A stretch of DNA of 64,000 nucleotides from CAVXNB01 sp963763085 (GTDB taxonomy: Bacteria > Actinomycetota > Acidimicrobiia > Acidimicrobiales > Bog-793): the NCBI GenBank assembly GCA_963763085.1, contig CAVXNB010000008.1, positions 310,001-374,000 on the forward strand, written 5' to 3'. A model generated the notes under the pieces. It saw nothing but the letters and a program-made list of their open reading frames with translations. It had not been told where the DNA came from and did no database searches. Position numbers and translations under genes: made by a program. Shown piece by piece: positions 36,611 through 45,567 of the stretch. Numbering within the stretch: the stretch's first letter is position 1; every line of letters begins with the position of its first letter.

Positions 36611-37850
36611 ATGCGCGTTCTCCTGCTCACGCAGTTCTACCCGCCGGTCGCAGGGGGCCAGGAGCGTCACGTCCGCAACCTTGCGCAGGAGCTCTTCCGT
36701 CGTGGCCACGCCGTCGAGGTTGCCACAATCGCGGTCGAGGGCGACACCGGCACCACGCTCGACGGGCCGGTTCCTGTCCATCGCGTCCGTACCTCCATGC
36801 AGCGCCTGCCGTGGCTCTACAGCGACCTGGGACGCACCCACGCCCCGCCCATGGCCGACCCGGAGATCAGCATGGCGGTGGGGAGGCTGCTCGCAGATGG
36901 TCGCTTCGACCTCGTCCACGCCCACGACTGGATCGTCAACTCCGCACTCGGGCCTGCTCGTCGTGCCCGCACGCCCGTGGTGCTGACCCAGCACGACTAC
37001 AGCCACGTCTGTGCCACGAAGCTCATGATGAGAAACGGCGAAGTCTGTCCCGGACCCGCCCCCCTCCCCTGCGCCCGCTGTGCCTCCGCCAACTACGGGC
37101 CGATCATGGGACCGGGTGTGGCGGCGGTGAATTTCGGAGGATCACGGCGGCGGAATGCGGGTATCGCGGCCTTCATCGCCGTCAGCTCCGTCGTGGCCTC
37201 CCGCACCGGGCTCCTCGGGCGCGCCCGCAGCGAGGTCATCCCGAATTTCATCCCGGACGATCTCCTGGTCGAGCACGCCGGCGCCGACCTTGGCGGCCCC
37301 ATCTTCTACGCCGGAGACCTGACACGCGCCAAGGGCGTCGAGGTGCTCCTGCAGGCTTACGGACAGCTGTCCGGCGCGCCCCGGCTCGTCCTCGCCGGCA
37401 GGGTGCCCTCGGAGCCCTGGCTGAAGGTGCCGGACGGTGCCGAGCTGCTCGGCGTCGTGCCTTATGGCGACGTGATCGCCCTCATGCGGGCGGCGAGCAT
37501 CGTCGTCGTGCCTTCGAAGTCCCTGGACCCATGCCCGACGGTGGTTCTCGAGGCCATGGCGTCGGGCCGCCCGGTGGTGGCAGCCGCAAGCGGTGGCATC
37601 GTGGATCTCGTCGACGACGGCGTCACCGGCGTTCTGGTGCCGCCCGGCGACACCGAACGGCTCGCGGCGGCGCTTGTCGGCGATGATCGCCGACCCGAAG
37701 GGCGCGGCCGCCATGGGACGCGCCGGGCTTGACCGCGTGCGCCTGTTCACCGCCTCCGCGGTCGTGGCGCGCATCGACGATCTCTACCAGCGGGTGCTGG
37801 CCCGAGCCGGCGGGCCGCCGAGGCAGTCGTCGGAGACGCTGCCTCGCTGA
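36611..37850 (+). CDS. GT4 family glycosyltransferase (frame break near 3' end)
   Basis: ATG 36611 begins RVLLLTQFYPPVAGGQERHV, the usual GT4 N terminus; FYAGDLTRAKGVEVLLQAY and the EX7E region DPCPTVVLEAMASG follow. A Cys-rich insertion around residue 145 (CPGPAPLPCARCAS) is unusual. At about 37671-37676 one extra base moves the frame. The true end continues as MIADPKGAAAMGRAGLDRVRLF to a stop at 37850. TAAGGT-like bases 9 nt before the ATG and no ribosome site suggest a leaderless transcript. Confidence 0.85.
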
Positions 37851-37859
37851 GGTGGCTCC

Positions 37860-39173
37860 CTAGCTGACCGCCGCCGCGGCCGGCGCGTGCCGGTAGACCC
37901 TGAGAACGACCGGGAGGAGCATGAGCGCCACGCACGCGGCCGCGATCGCCCAACCGGCGCAGAGCCCCGAAAGGCCCCAGAACACGCCCCCGACAGCGCC
38001 CCCGAGCGTCTCGACGATGGTGCAGAGCGCCACGACCTTGGCGCCATGGGTGAGGCGACCCTGGGCGCGGCGGATCGCGACGTAGTGGTCCTTCACGACG
38101 TACGACGGGCCTGCGAGCACGAGGAGCCTCAACGCGGTGGTCCCGTGTTCGGAGTAGCCGGCGCCGAAGAGGCGCAGCACGATCGGGGCCGCGAACTCGA
38201 CGCCGATCACGATGGCAAGGCACGCCGCGAAGCCGAGCGGCAAAGTGCGACGGAGGTGCTGGTGAAGCAGCTGCTCGTTGTTCGAGGTCTCGACGAAGAG
38301 GGTGAGCGTGAGCAGGTAAGGGACCATCAGCACGACCTGGGCGACGACTTGGGCTGTCGAGAAGTAGGCGACCTCCTGGGGCAGGATGAGCAAAGCGGCG
38401 ACCACCGGCAGCACGAACGAGACCGAATTGATCGACAGGTTGAGCACGTGGTGATTGAGCGAGAGCATCCCGTACCGGCGTGTGAGCCCGATCCGGGCGC
38501 TCAGGCTCCGGTCCTCGGCAGGCGTCCGCACGAAGCGCAAGAGGGAATGGCAGATCACGAGCGAGGCGGCGAGGCCGCCACCCCAGGCAAGTATCAGGCC
38601 TGCGCTCGACTTGCGTCCCACGAAGATGAGCACGCCGACGCAGGCGATCTTGAGGACGGAGGCGAGGATGCCTCGCGCCAGCTGCGCCGGACCGCGGTGA
38701 GCACCGATGGCGGCGTTGTCGAAGGTGGTCACGGCGACCGTCGCGATGGCGCCGGCCACGAACAGCGCGGCGGTGATCGGGTCGCTTCCGATCGCGCGCA
38801 GGCTGGAGCCGAGGAAGGGGGACAAGGCGATCGTGCCGAGAGCGAGCAGCGCGACGCAGGAGCTGGCGACGGCGGTGCCGGTCGTGAGCGCGGAGCGGCG
38901 GATCCTGGGGTCCATCGAACCGATCTCCGCCAGCAGCAGGGTCCCGGTTCCGAGGCTTCCTATCAGCGCGAGAAACGTCGCCGTCGACACAGCCGCCGCC
39001 GCGATGCCGACGTCCCGGGCGGAGAACGTCCGCGTGGCGATGGCCCAGTACGCCAGACCGAGGACGGCCGTCGCACCCGGCGTGGCGATCAGGTATCCGA
39101 ACGTCGAGAACAGCTGCCTGCGTTGCTTGGCAGGCGTCGCGACCTCGGATGCGACCCCGGTCACAGCGGGCAC
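37860..39173 (-). CDS. Polysaccharide flippase, Wzx/MATE-type membrane protein
   Basis: 437 residues with about 12 transmembrane helices spread over the whole length (for example TATFLALIGSLGTGTLLLAEI and VSFVLPVVAALLILPQEVAYF). The N-terminal pattern FGYLIATPGATAVLGLAYWAIATRTF is typical of the oligosaccharidyl-lipid flippase group. It should move lipid-linked sugar across the membrane. It lies among glycosyltransferases, with its stop 10 bases from the GT4 stop. Confidence 0.85.
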   Translation of the reverse strand: MPAVTGVASEVATPAKQRRQLFSTFGYLIATPGATAVLGLAYWAIATRTFSARDVGIAAAAVSTATFLALIGSLGTGTLLLAEIGSMDPRIRRSALTTGTAVASSCVALLALGTIALSPFLGSSLRAIGSDPITAALFVAGAIATVAVTTFDNAAIGAHRGPAQLARGILASVLKIACVGVLIFVGRKSSAGLILAWGGGLAASLVICHSLLRFVRTPAEDRSLSARIGLTRRYGMLSLNHHVLNLSINSVSFVLPVVAALLILPQEVAYFSTAQVVAQVVLMVPYLLTLTLFVETSNNEQLLHQHLRRTLPLGFAACLAIVIGVEFAAPIVLRLFGAGYSEHGTTALRLLVLAGPSYVVKDHYVAIRRAQGRLTHGAKVVALCTIVETLGGAVGGVFWGLSGLCAGWAIAAACVALMLLPVVLRVYRHAPAAAAVS

Positions 39174-39303
39174 GGACTTGTCCGTCTCACGTCAAAATGC
39201 TAATGCGTCCTAACAGCACCTCTTGACAGCCGGGCCAATTCAGGCTCCCGCGTCGCGTCGCCTTCCGGCCTTCTCGTAGGATTCGTCCGAGAAGGAGGAG
39301 GAA

Positions 39304-40563
39304 TTGGTCAAAGGGCGAAGGGCACGGATCCTGGTCATACTCCTCGTGGTCGTCGCCGTCGGATACATCGGCCTCATCTCCGTCAGCGCGGCCCAGCGCT
39401 CGGCGCGACCGACCGGGACGACGCAGCCGGGCGTCACGACGCAGCCGGGCGTGACGACGCAGCCGGGCGTGACGACGCAGCCGGGCGGCACGACCTCCCA
39501 GCCGACGGTCACGACCGTCACCACGCCGAAACCCGTGGTTCGGCATCTCCTCAAGGACGCCTTCATCTCCCCCCAGGGCATGTCGAGTGCCGCGACCAAC
39601 AAGCTGCTCGACTACGCGCAAGCGGCGGGCGTGCGAATCATTTCGACCGGAGTCAGCTGGGCCGATTTCGAGCCTTACGGCCCTCGTCCGCCCGGCGAAT
39701 TCTCGGTGCTCGACGCCTTCGTGTCCGACGTCCTCCACCGCAAGATGACGGTTCGGATCCAGTTGACCGGTTTTCCCGATTGGGCAAGGGATCCGGGGCA
39801 GCCGGACAACGAGATCGCACCCTGGCTCCCGCCTGTCGCGCCGAACGAGCTGGCCCGATGGAAGCAGTTCGTCGGCGACGTCGCGCACCACTTCCGCGGC
39901 CGGGTCACCTATTTCGAGATCTGGAACGAGCCGAACATCTCCTCGTTCTTCTACCCGATCCCGGATCCTGCCGAGTACGCCGACCTGCTCCAGGCCAGTT
40001 ACACGGCCATCAAGGCGGCGGATCCGTCCGCTCGCGTGATCTTCGCAGGCATGAGCGGCAACGACATCGGGTTCCTCGGGCGCGTCTATGACGCCCTCGA
40101 CACCCAGTTCGGAGCCGCCGCGCAGCGGAACCATCACTACTTCGACATCCTCGGGGTCCATCCCTACGACGGCAGCCGGCCGCCGGCGCTGGTTAGCAAG
40201 GGCGAGGTCTACCCGGACAATTTCGGCACGATGGACTACAACTTCCTCGGCTTCGAGAAGTTGTACGCCCTCATGGTGTCGTTCGGGGAGGGATACAAGC
40301 CCGTCTACATCACCGAATACGGGTTCACGACGGCGGGTTTCTACGGGTTCCCGCCCATCTCCGACTCGACCAGGGCCAGGTACCTGAGGCAGGCGTTCGC
40401 GCTCGTCGACAAGATTCCCTATGTCATGGCGTTCAACTGGTTCTGCCTGTACGCCCTCCCGGAGAACGGTGCGGTCAACGGCCCCGGTTGGGCGATGCTG
40501 CAGGGCTCGTACCCCGACTGGCAGGTGAGCCAGACCTACGAGGCCTTCAAGTCTGTGCACTGA
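39304..40563 (+). CDS. Secreted or membrane-anchored clan GH-A glycoside hydrolase-like protein, copy 2
   Basis: TTG start at 39304, chosen because GAAGGAGGAG lies just upstream. 419 residues. A basic N terminus and one hydrophobic helix (ILVILLVVVAVGYIGLISV) may act as an anchor. A Thr-Gln-Pro-Gly-Val repeat linker follows, then a TIM barrel with acid/base Glu in YFEIWNEPNI and nucleophile candidate YITEYGF. MSGNDIGFL and HYYDILGVHPY match copy 1. Both enclose the glycosyltransferase/flippase genes, as polysaccharide-processing hydrolases often do. Confidence 0.86.
   Translation: MVKGRRARILVILLVVVAVGYIGLISVSAAQRSARPTGTTQPGVTTQPGVTTQPGVTTQPGGTTSQPTVTTVTTPKPVVRHLLKDAFISPQGMSSAATNKLLDYAQAAGVRIISTGVSWADFEPYGPRPPGEFSVLDAFVSDVLHRKMTVRIQLTGFPDWARDPGQPDNEIAPWLPPVAPNELARWKQFVGDVAHHFRGRVTYFEIWNEPNISSFFYPIPDPAEYADLLQASYTAIKAADPSARVIFAGMSGNDIGFLGRVYDALDTQFGAAAQRNHHYFDILGVHPYDGSRPPALVSKGEVYPDNFGTMDYNFLGFEKLYALMVSFGEGYKPVYITEYGFTTAGFYGFPPISDSTRARYLRQAFALVDKIPYVMAFNWFCLYALPENGAVNGPGWAMLQGSYPDWQVSQTYEAFKSVH
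39418..39489. repeat. Four tandem 18-bp repeats encoding a TTQPGV linker
   Basis: The unit ACGACGCAGCCGGGCGTG occurs four times with only one to three mismatches, in frame. It encodes the flexible linker between the membrane helix and the catalytic barrel of the hydrolase. Length polymorphism by slippage is likely. Confidence 0.85.
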
Positions 40564-40636
40564 TCCGGGGCGGCGTAGCCTGGCCGCTCCAATCGGGACG
40601 GAGCCCGTGCGCTACCCGTGAGCGGAACGGTATGGC

Positions 40637-41662
40637 TCAAGCGGCGCGTTCTGGCGCCGGGCGGAACGACCCGCTCCCGATGAGGTATCCCGCCGTCGTC
40701 ACCGCCAGCCCGAACACGATCATCGCCGCGCGGGCGAATCCGCCCGGATCGCCCCGGAGACCGTCCCGCAGACCGCCGGCGACGCCTCTGGGCAGGGTCG
40801 AGCGAACGTACAGCCGCTCGGTGGAAAGCGCCGGGCCGGCGCCTGCTCGCCGTGTGACGGCGGCCTTCGAGATCCCCTCCGAATAGCAGCGGCGCAGGAA
40901 GTAGCCGAGGCGTACGCGGTCGGGCTCGATATGGTGGCGGACCTTCGCGAGCGGAACATGCACGAGCTCGGCTCCCTCGATGCTCCGTCGAATTCGGATC
41001 GCGAACTCGGTCTCCTCGCACCCGAGCGGCAGGACGCCAAGCCGGCCCATCTCGGTGTCGAACGAGCCGAGTTGGTCGAAGATGCTGCGGCGGAACGACA
41101 TGGCCGCTCCGATGAGGTTGCGCACGGGCGAGATCGTCTCCGGCAAGCCGGTGTAGCTGCAGCCGACGACCCAGTCGAACTCGGGCGGGAACCACCGCGG
41201 GCGTCGTTTCGGCCAGACGGCCATGGCACGTCCGCCGGCGCCTGCCACGTGTGGATCGTCGTACTGGGCGAGCAGCTCCTCGAGCCATCCGGGATCGGCC
41301 TCGGCGTCGTCGTCGAGAAACGCGACCACGTCACCGCGAGCCACCCGCACCCCCGAGTTGCGCGCGCCGGAAAGGCCTTGAAGTTCCTCGTTCGCGATGA
41401 CCTCCACGTCGCTCGGAAGCGAGAAATGGGCGCGCCGGAGGAGTTGGTCGTTGTGGTCGATCACCACGACGCACTGCTCGGGCAGGCGCCGCTGGGTCCG
41501 CAGGGAGTCGACGGCCCGCAGCAGTGACTCCCAACGACGCTCGGTGTAGGCGCAGACGATGACGGTGACGCTTCCGGCAGGGCTGGGGCCAAAACCCAAG
41601 ATCGAGGATCGGAGTTCTCCGGAGGTCTCACGACGCCGCGAGAGCGGCGAGGGAGCGGTCAA
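40637..41662 (-). CDS. Family 2 glycosyltransferase
   Basis: 341 residues with a GT-A fold: VTVIVCAYTERRWESLLRAV, ANEELQGLSGARNSGV, the DXD cluster FLDDDAEADPGW and the acceptor-side GCEETEFAIRIRR. A C-terminal hydrophobic helix (AAMIVFGLAVTTAGYLI) suggests membrane association. It probably adds a sugar in the same exopolysaccharide pathway. It sits directly after the next GT2 gene, 1 base apart, so they are co-transcribed. Confidence 0.88.
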   Translation of the reverse strand: MTAPSPLSRRRETSGELRSSILGFGPSPAGSVTVIVCAYTERRWESLLRAVDSLRTQRRLPEQCVVVIDHNDQLLRRAHFSLPSDVEVIANEELQGLSGARNSGVRVARGDVVAFLDDDAEADPGWLEELLAQYDDPHVAGAGGRAMAVWPKRRPRWFPPEFDWVVGCSYTGLPETISPVRNLIGAAMSFRRSIFDQLGSFDTEMGRLGVLPLGCEETEFAIRIRRSIEGAELVHVPLAKVRHHIEPDRVRLGYFLRRCYSEGISKAAVTRRAGAGPALSTERLYVRSTLPRGVAGGLRDGLRGDPGGFARAAMIVFGLAVTTAGYLIGSGSFRPAPERAA

Positions 41663-41663
41663 G

Positions 41664-42587
41664 TCAGGTACCCCGTTCCGCTACTTCGCCATAGCCGGAG
41701 TCGAGTCCGCACAGGCGCAGGGCCTCGAGATCGCGATGCGGAGCGTGCAGTTCCAGGATCGCCGCCATCCCGGTCGCCTGCTCGGCGTTCTTCGACGAGC
41801 GACGCCGCCCCTCGGCGAGGATCGTCCGCAGAACCCGCAGACCGTCGGAGAAGGCGTTGAGGTTGCTCTGGCCGTGGAGGCGGCCGTGCTCGAAGCTCGG
41901 AACCTCGACGACCCGGAGGGAGGCGCGGGCGACTCGGATGGTGATGAGAGTCTCGATCTCGAACCCGTCGCCCCACTGCATCGGCTCCCGGTCGGATCCT
42001 CCCGACTCGGGCATGATCCCGCTCGAGGCGTGCTCCAGGTCGAGCGCCGGGAGGCACCGGCGCCAGAAGGCGTTGAAGCCGTAACAAAGGTCCGTGTAGT
42101 GGGTGCGGCATAGCGTGTTCACGAGCGTGCTCAAGACGCTGTTGCCCGCACGCCGCAGCGAGGTGATGTCCGAGCTTCCGCCGCCCGGGACGAACCGCGA
42201 GCCCTTGGCGAAGTCGGCTCCGGACTTGACGAGCTCCTCCACGAAGCGGGAGATCTCAGCCGGATGCGTAGAGCCGTCGGCATCCATCATCACGATGATG
42301 TCGCCGGTCGCCGCCGCGAATCCACAAGCCAGGGCGTTGCCCTTGCCGCGGCGCGTCTGCTGGATGATGGTCATGTCCGGCCGGAGCCGACGTGCGACCT
42401 CCACCGTGCCGTCCGTGGACCCGCCATCGACCAGCACGACCTGATCGACGCCGGCGGGCAGCTTCGGCAGGACGTGGGCGATGTTCGCCGCTTCGTTGAG
42501 TGTCGGAATGACAACACTCACGGTCGCCCTACTGGTGAACTCTCTCTCGGGGTAAGCCCAAGGTGTAACGACCTCGCAAACCGTCAC
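41664..42587 (-). CDS. Family 2 glycosyltransferase, polyprenyl-phosphate sugar type
   Basis: 307 residues. VSVVIPTLNEAANIAHVLPKLP, VDGGSTDGTVEVA, RRGKGNALACGFAAA and MMDADGSTHP are the hallmarks of the DPM1/DPG synthase group, which usually charges polyprenyl phosphate with a sugar from a nucleotide donor. There is no C-terminal membrane domain. It is the first gene after the 311-base intergenic region and so is likely the promoter-proximal gene of a two-gene operon. Confidence 0.88.
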   Translation of the reverse strand: MTVCEVVTPWAYPEREFTSRATVSVVIPTLNEAANIAHVLPKLPAGVDQVVLVDGGSTDGTVEVARRLRPDMTIIQQTRRGKGNALACGFAAATGDIIVMMDADGSTHPAEISRFVEELVKSGADFAKGSRFVPGGGSSDITSLRRAGNSVLSTLVNTLCRTHYTDLCYGFNAFWRRCLPALDLEHASSGIMPESGGSDREPMQWGDGFEIETLITIRVARASLRVVEVPSFEHGRLHGQSNLNAFSDGLRVLRTILAEGRRRSSKNAEQATGMAAILELHAPHRDLEALRLCGLDSGYGEVAERGT

Positions 42588-42898
42588 GACCGAACCTCTT
42601 TTTCGTTATGTACAGATGAATGAGGCGTCACTGTACGGTCACCTGGTTGTTTCTACTAGTACTCAAAGTTCCGCGGGCGGATCCTCGCCGCAATCGCGCG
42701 CTAGGTGAGGGCTGTTCCCGCTCCGTGAACTGGCATTACAAGAAAAAAGTGCCATTCGTAGTCTTTTGACCACCCTGTGCGGTCACGCTCAGAGTGACCG
42801 TAACAATGCAGAGAGTGGGTGGGTGGAAGGCCGGACGCCCACACGCGCGCAAAGCGGAAGACCCATTTATCTCGATTCAGCCGATATGGACGGGCGAA
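42588..42898. other. 311-base intergenic region with several inverted repeats
   Basis: No credible gene. It is more AT-rich than its surroundings. Three inverted repeats are visible: GTACAG/CTGTAC (42610-42615 and 42631-42636), TGGCA/TGCCA around an A-run (42731-42754), and CGGTCAC/GTGACCG with a 7-base loop (42780-42800). It should contain the terminator of the membrane-protein gene (minus strand, ending at 42899) and the promoter of the glycosyltransferase at 42587. Which repeat does what cannot be decided. Confidence 0.55.
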
Positions 42899-45481
42899 TT
42901 AACCGTCCACAGCCCGCAGCGTGTGCCCGCCGGAGACCAGCAGCACCCGCGACGCTTGAAGGGGCAGCGTCCGGGGGAGCACGACGCTTTGGGTGGCGGT
43001 CGTCGGGACCAGCGCGTGCGAGAACACGACCTCACCGCCGACCGTGACTTCGAGGGTCGACGCAACCGGCCCGGCCGAGCCGAGCGCGACGCTGGCGACG
43101 GCCTGACCGGATTGGTTGTAAAGGACCGAAAGTTGTGCCGGCGGGTTCCACTGACGGCGCGCGGCGAGGGACACCGACGCTGCTCCGACGACGACGAGCG
43201 CCAGTCCCGCGCAGGCGAGCGCGAGCTGGGTGCCCGCGTCGCCGGAGCGTTGTGACCGCTGCCCGCCGGCGGGGACGAGACGCTCGTCGCTCGGCACGGA
43301 CCACAGGCCCCAGACGGCCAGCACGACGAGGGCGGCAAGCCCGGCAGCACGCGGCGGCAGGTCGGTCGGAACGATCATGAAGGCTCCGAAGACGCCGGCG
43401 ACCATGACGGCGAGGAGAGTGAAGATCACCCGTTTCTCGTCGAGACGGGTCCTCCCCCGAACACGCCGCAGCCGGCGGAGCCACACGCCGGCGGTGACCA
43501 CGGCCGCGGCCAGTACCAGCCAGTCGGTGCCGGTTCCGCGTGACCCGTCGACCGGGCCCGGCGCCGAAGCCGTCGGCGAGAGCTGGAGCAGCGATGCCAG
43601 GTCGTAGATCCGAATCGATCCGTTGTCGTAGATCAGCCGGGCACCGGGCACCGAGTTCCACTTGTTGAGCTCGGCGAGAGTGAGTCGGGTCGGCTTGTGC
43701 GTCTCGCCCAGCTCGACGTAGGTCCCGTAGAGCGGCAGGCTCTGCGCGAGGCGATCGTCGATGAGGATGTAGCGAATGTCCGCTCTGCGGATGAGCCCGA
43801 TGTCGTACGGCCCGATCCCCCGGTCGAAGAACAGCGGAGAGGCGTTGACGAGCCCGCCGATCGCCGTGACGGGGTCGAGGTGGCCGATGGCGTTGATGAC
43901 GGGCCCGTTGTCGATGTCGACCGCGATGCGCGAGCCGACGGGGAGGTGGGTCGAGGCCCACGTTGCGACGGCGAGCGTGGCCGGCGTGACCGAGCGCGCC
44001 TGGGCGCCGACGAGGTACGGCCCCGGGACGTACGACCAGTCGGGTCCCGAGCCGAACATCATGCTCCCCAGGAAACAGACGGTCGCCACAGCGACCGTCC
44101 CCACCGTCTCCCACGGTGGGCGTTGCCCGGACAGCCGACGCGAGAGCCACCCGCCTACGAGGACCGCAACGCCGAAGAAGATGAACGTGGTCGATCTCGC
44201 GCCGACCTGCGAGCTCGAGGACGACACACTCGTGGCAAGCGCAAGCGGGTAGGCGATTGCGATGATCACGGGCACATAGCGGAGGTTTCCGCCCCTGACG
44301 GTGCCGCTCCGGATCGCCGCATAGGCCGAGGGAAGGAGGATCAGGCACCAGAAGACGGCGGCCGCCAGGATCGTGACCACCTCCCAGGTGGGAGTCGCTC
44401 CGCCGGCCGCGTTGTGGAACAACTGCCGATTCCCGTGCAATTCGCCGAGTGCCGACGAGAGGCCGGAGAGAGCCGCCCGGAATATCGGCGAGAGGTAGTC
44501 GAGCAGCCGGCGTCCGACGAGCGCGGTCCAGGCGGCGACGACGACCAGGCCGACGGCGGCCGCCTGCCCGACGACCCGTGCCTGGGGGCGCCGTTGGCTG
44601 AGAACGAGCCCGATCGTGCCCGCAACCAAGAAACCGACAGTGAGCCAAGACGTCAGATGATGCGTCACGGTCAGCGCCGCCATGCACCCGAGCGAGAGAA
44701 CGAACGCTCGCCCGGTTCGAGGTGTGGGGCGGTCGACCGAGACCAGCAGGAGATAGACGATCCCGCAGGCGAACGCCAAGGCGAGCGTTTGGTACGCGTA
44801 CTGCGCGTTGAAGAAATAGAACTGCGGACTGGCGGCGTAGACGAGAACGGCGATGCCACCTGCTCGCGAGGAGCCGCACACCCGCTCGGCGACGAGGAAG
44901 ATGGCGAGAACGAGCACGACGCGGGCGGCAACCATGACGACGAGTTGCGCCAGCACCAGCGGAAGTCCCGTGACCCACTTCGTCGCGGTCGTGAGGAGCT
45001 CCAGACCCGGGTAGTAAGGGCTGACCGGCAGCAGGGTATTGGTCGCAAACAGGCTCCGCGTGTCGATCATCCGCGTCAGGGTCGCAAGGTGGAGCAGTTC
45101 GTCGAAGCCGTCGAAGATGAGCGGGCTGCGAATGACGTAGGAGGCGAGAAGCCCGACACCGAGGACGAGCGACACCTGGAGATGTTCGCGTCGCGTGGCT
45201 TGCGAGCTGGTGAGCCGCCAGGCACATGGCGCAAAGATCGCGACGAGACCGAAGAAGAAAAGTGGCAGAGCCAAGGACTCGTGCCCGAGGCGAGCCAGCG
45301 TGTCGCCCACGCACTGAGCGAAAAGCCCGAACCCGACGATGGCGACGACGGTCCCGAGACGCGTCGGCCCGAGCGCGTCTGCCTCAGGAAACGGCAGCGC
45401 CCTGACAGTTGGTTGCTCGTCCAGAGCGGGGATCTCGTCGATCACCGGAGCGTCCGGTTCACGAACCCTTACACCCTTCAT
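42899..45481 (-). CDS. Large polytopic membrane protein, GT-C-like
   Basis: About 860 residues from ATG 45481 (a start at 45526 is also open). At least 14 predicted helices include VAIVGFGLFAQCVGDTLARLG, LSLGCMAALTVTHHL and VWLRRLRRVRGRTRL-flanked segments. A first-loop acidic pair (IFDGFDELLHL) and the motif SPYYPGLELLTTATKW resemble GT-C glycosyltransferases, which use lipid-linked sugars outside. A soluble segment ~520-640 and a small C-terminal beta-rich domain follow. It is probably a polysaccharide or protein glycosylation enzyme; the family was not identified with certainty. Confidence 0.65.
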   Translation of the reverse strand: MKGVRVREPDAPVIDEIPALDEQPTVRALPFPEADALGPTRLGTVVAIVGFGLFAQCVGDTLARLGHESLALPLFFFGLVAIFAPCAWRLTSSQATRREHLQVSLVLGVGLLASYVIRSPLIFDGFDELLHLATLTRMIDTRSLFATNTLLPVSPYYPGLELLTTATKWVTGLPLVLAQLVVMVAARVVLVLAIFLVAERVCGSSRAGGIAVLVYAASPQFYFFNAQYAYQTLALAFACGIVYLLLVSVDRPTPRTGRAFVLSLGCMAALTVTHHLTSWLTVGFLVAGTIGLVLSQRRPQARVVGQAAAVGLVVVAAWTALVGRRLLDYLSPIFRAALSGLSSALGELHGNRQLFHNAAGGATPTWEVVTILAAAVFWCLILLPSAYAAIRSGTVRGGNLRYVPVIIAIAYPLALATSVSSSSSQVGARSTTFIFFGVAVLVGGWLSRRLSGQRPPWETVGTVAVATVCFLGSMMFGSGPDWSYVPGPYLVGAQARSVTPATLAVATWASTHLPVGSRIAVDIDNGPVINAIGHLDPVTAIGGLVNASPLFFDRGIGPYDIGLIRRADIRYILIDDRLAQSLPLYGTYVELGETHKPTRLTLAELNKWNSVPGARLIYDNGSIRIYDLASLLQLSPTASAPGPVDGSRGTGTDWLVLAAAVVTAGVWLRRLRRVRGRTRLDEKRVIFTLLAVMVAGVFGAFMIVPTDLPPRAAGLAALVVLAVWGLWSVPSDERLVPAGGQRSQRSGDAGTQLALACAGLALVVVGAASVSLAARRQWNPPAQLSVLYNQSGQAVASVALGSAGPVASTLEVTVGGEVVFSHALVPTTATQSVVLPRTLPLQASRVLLVSGGHTLRAVDG

Positions 45482-45567
45482 CCGCGCTGACCATACCTGG
45501 CGCACAGGACGACTTCGCGCCAGCACGAGCAGAGCGGCGGGTGAGCCTTCCCCTGCGGTCCGGTGCC

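Noticed and set aside
39418..39489. CRISPR-like array from the 18-bp repeats
   Set aside because: Units are contiguous without spacers, in frame, and encode a protein linker; there are no cas genes.
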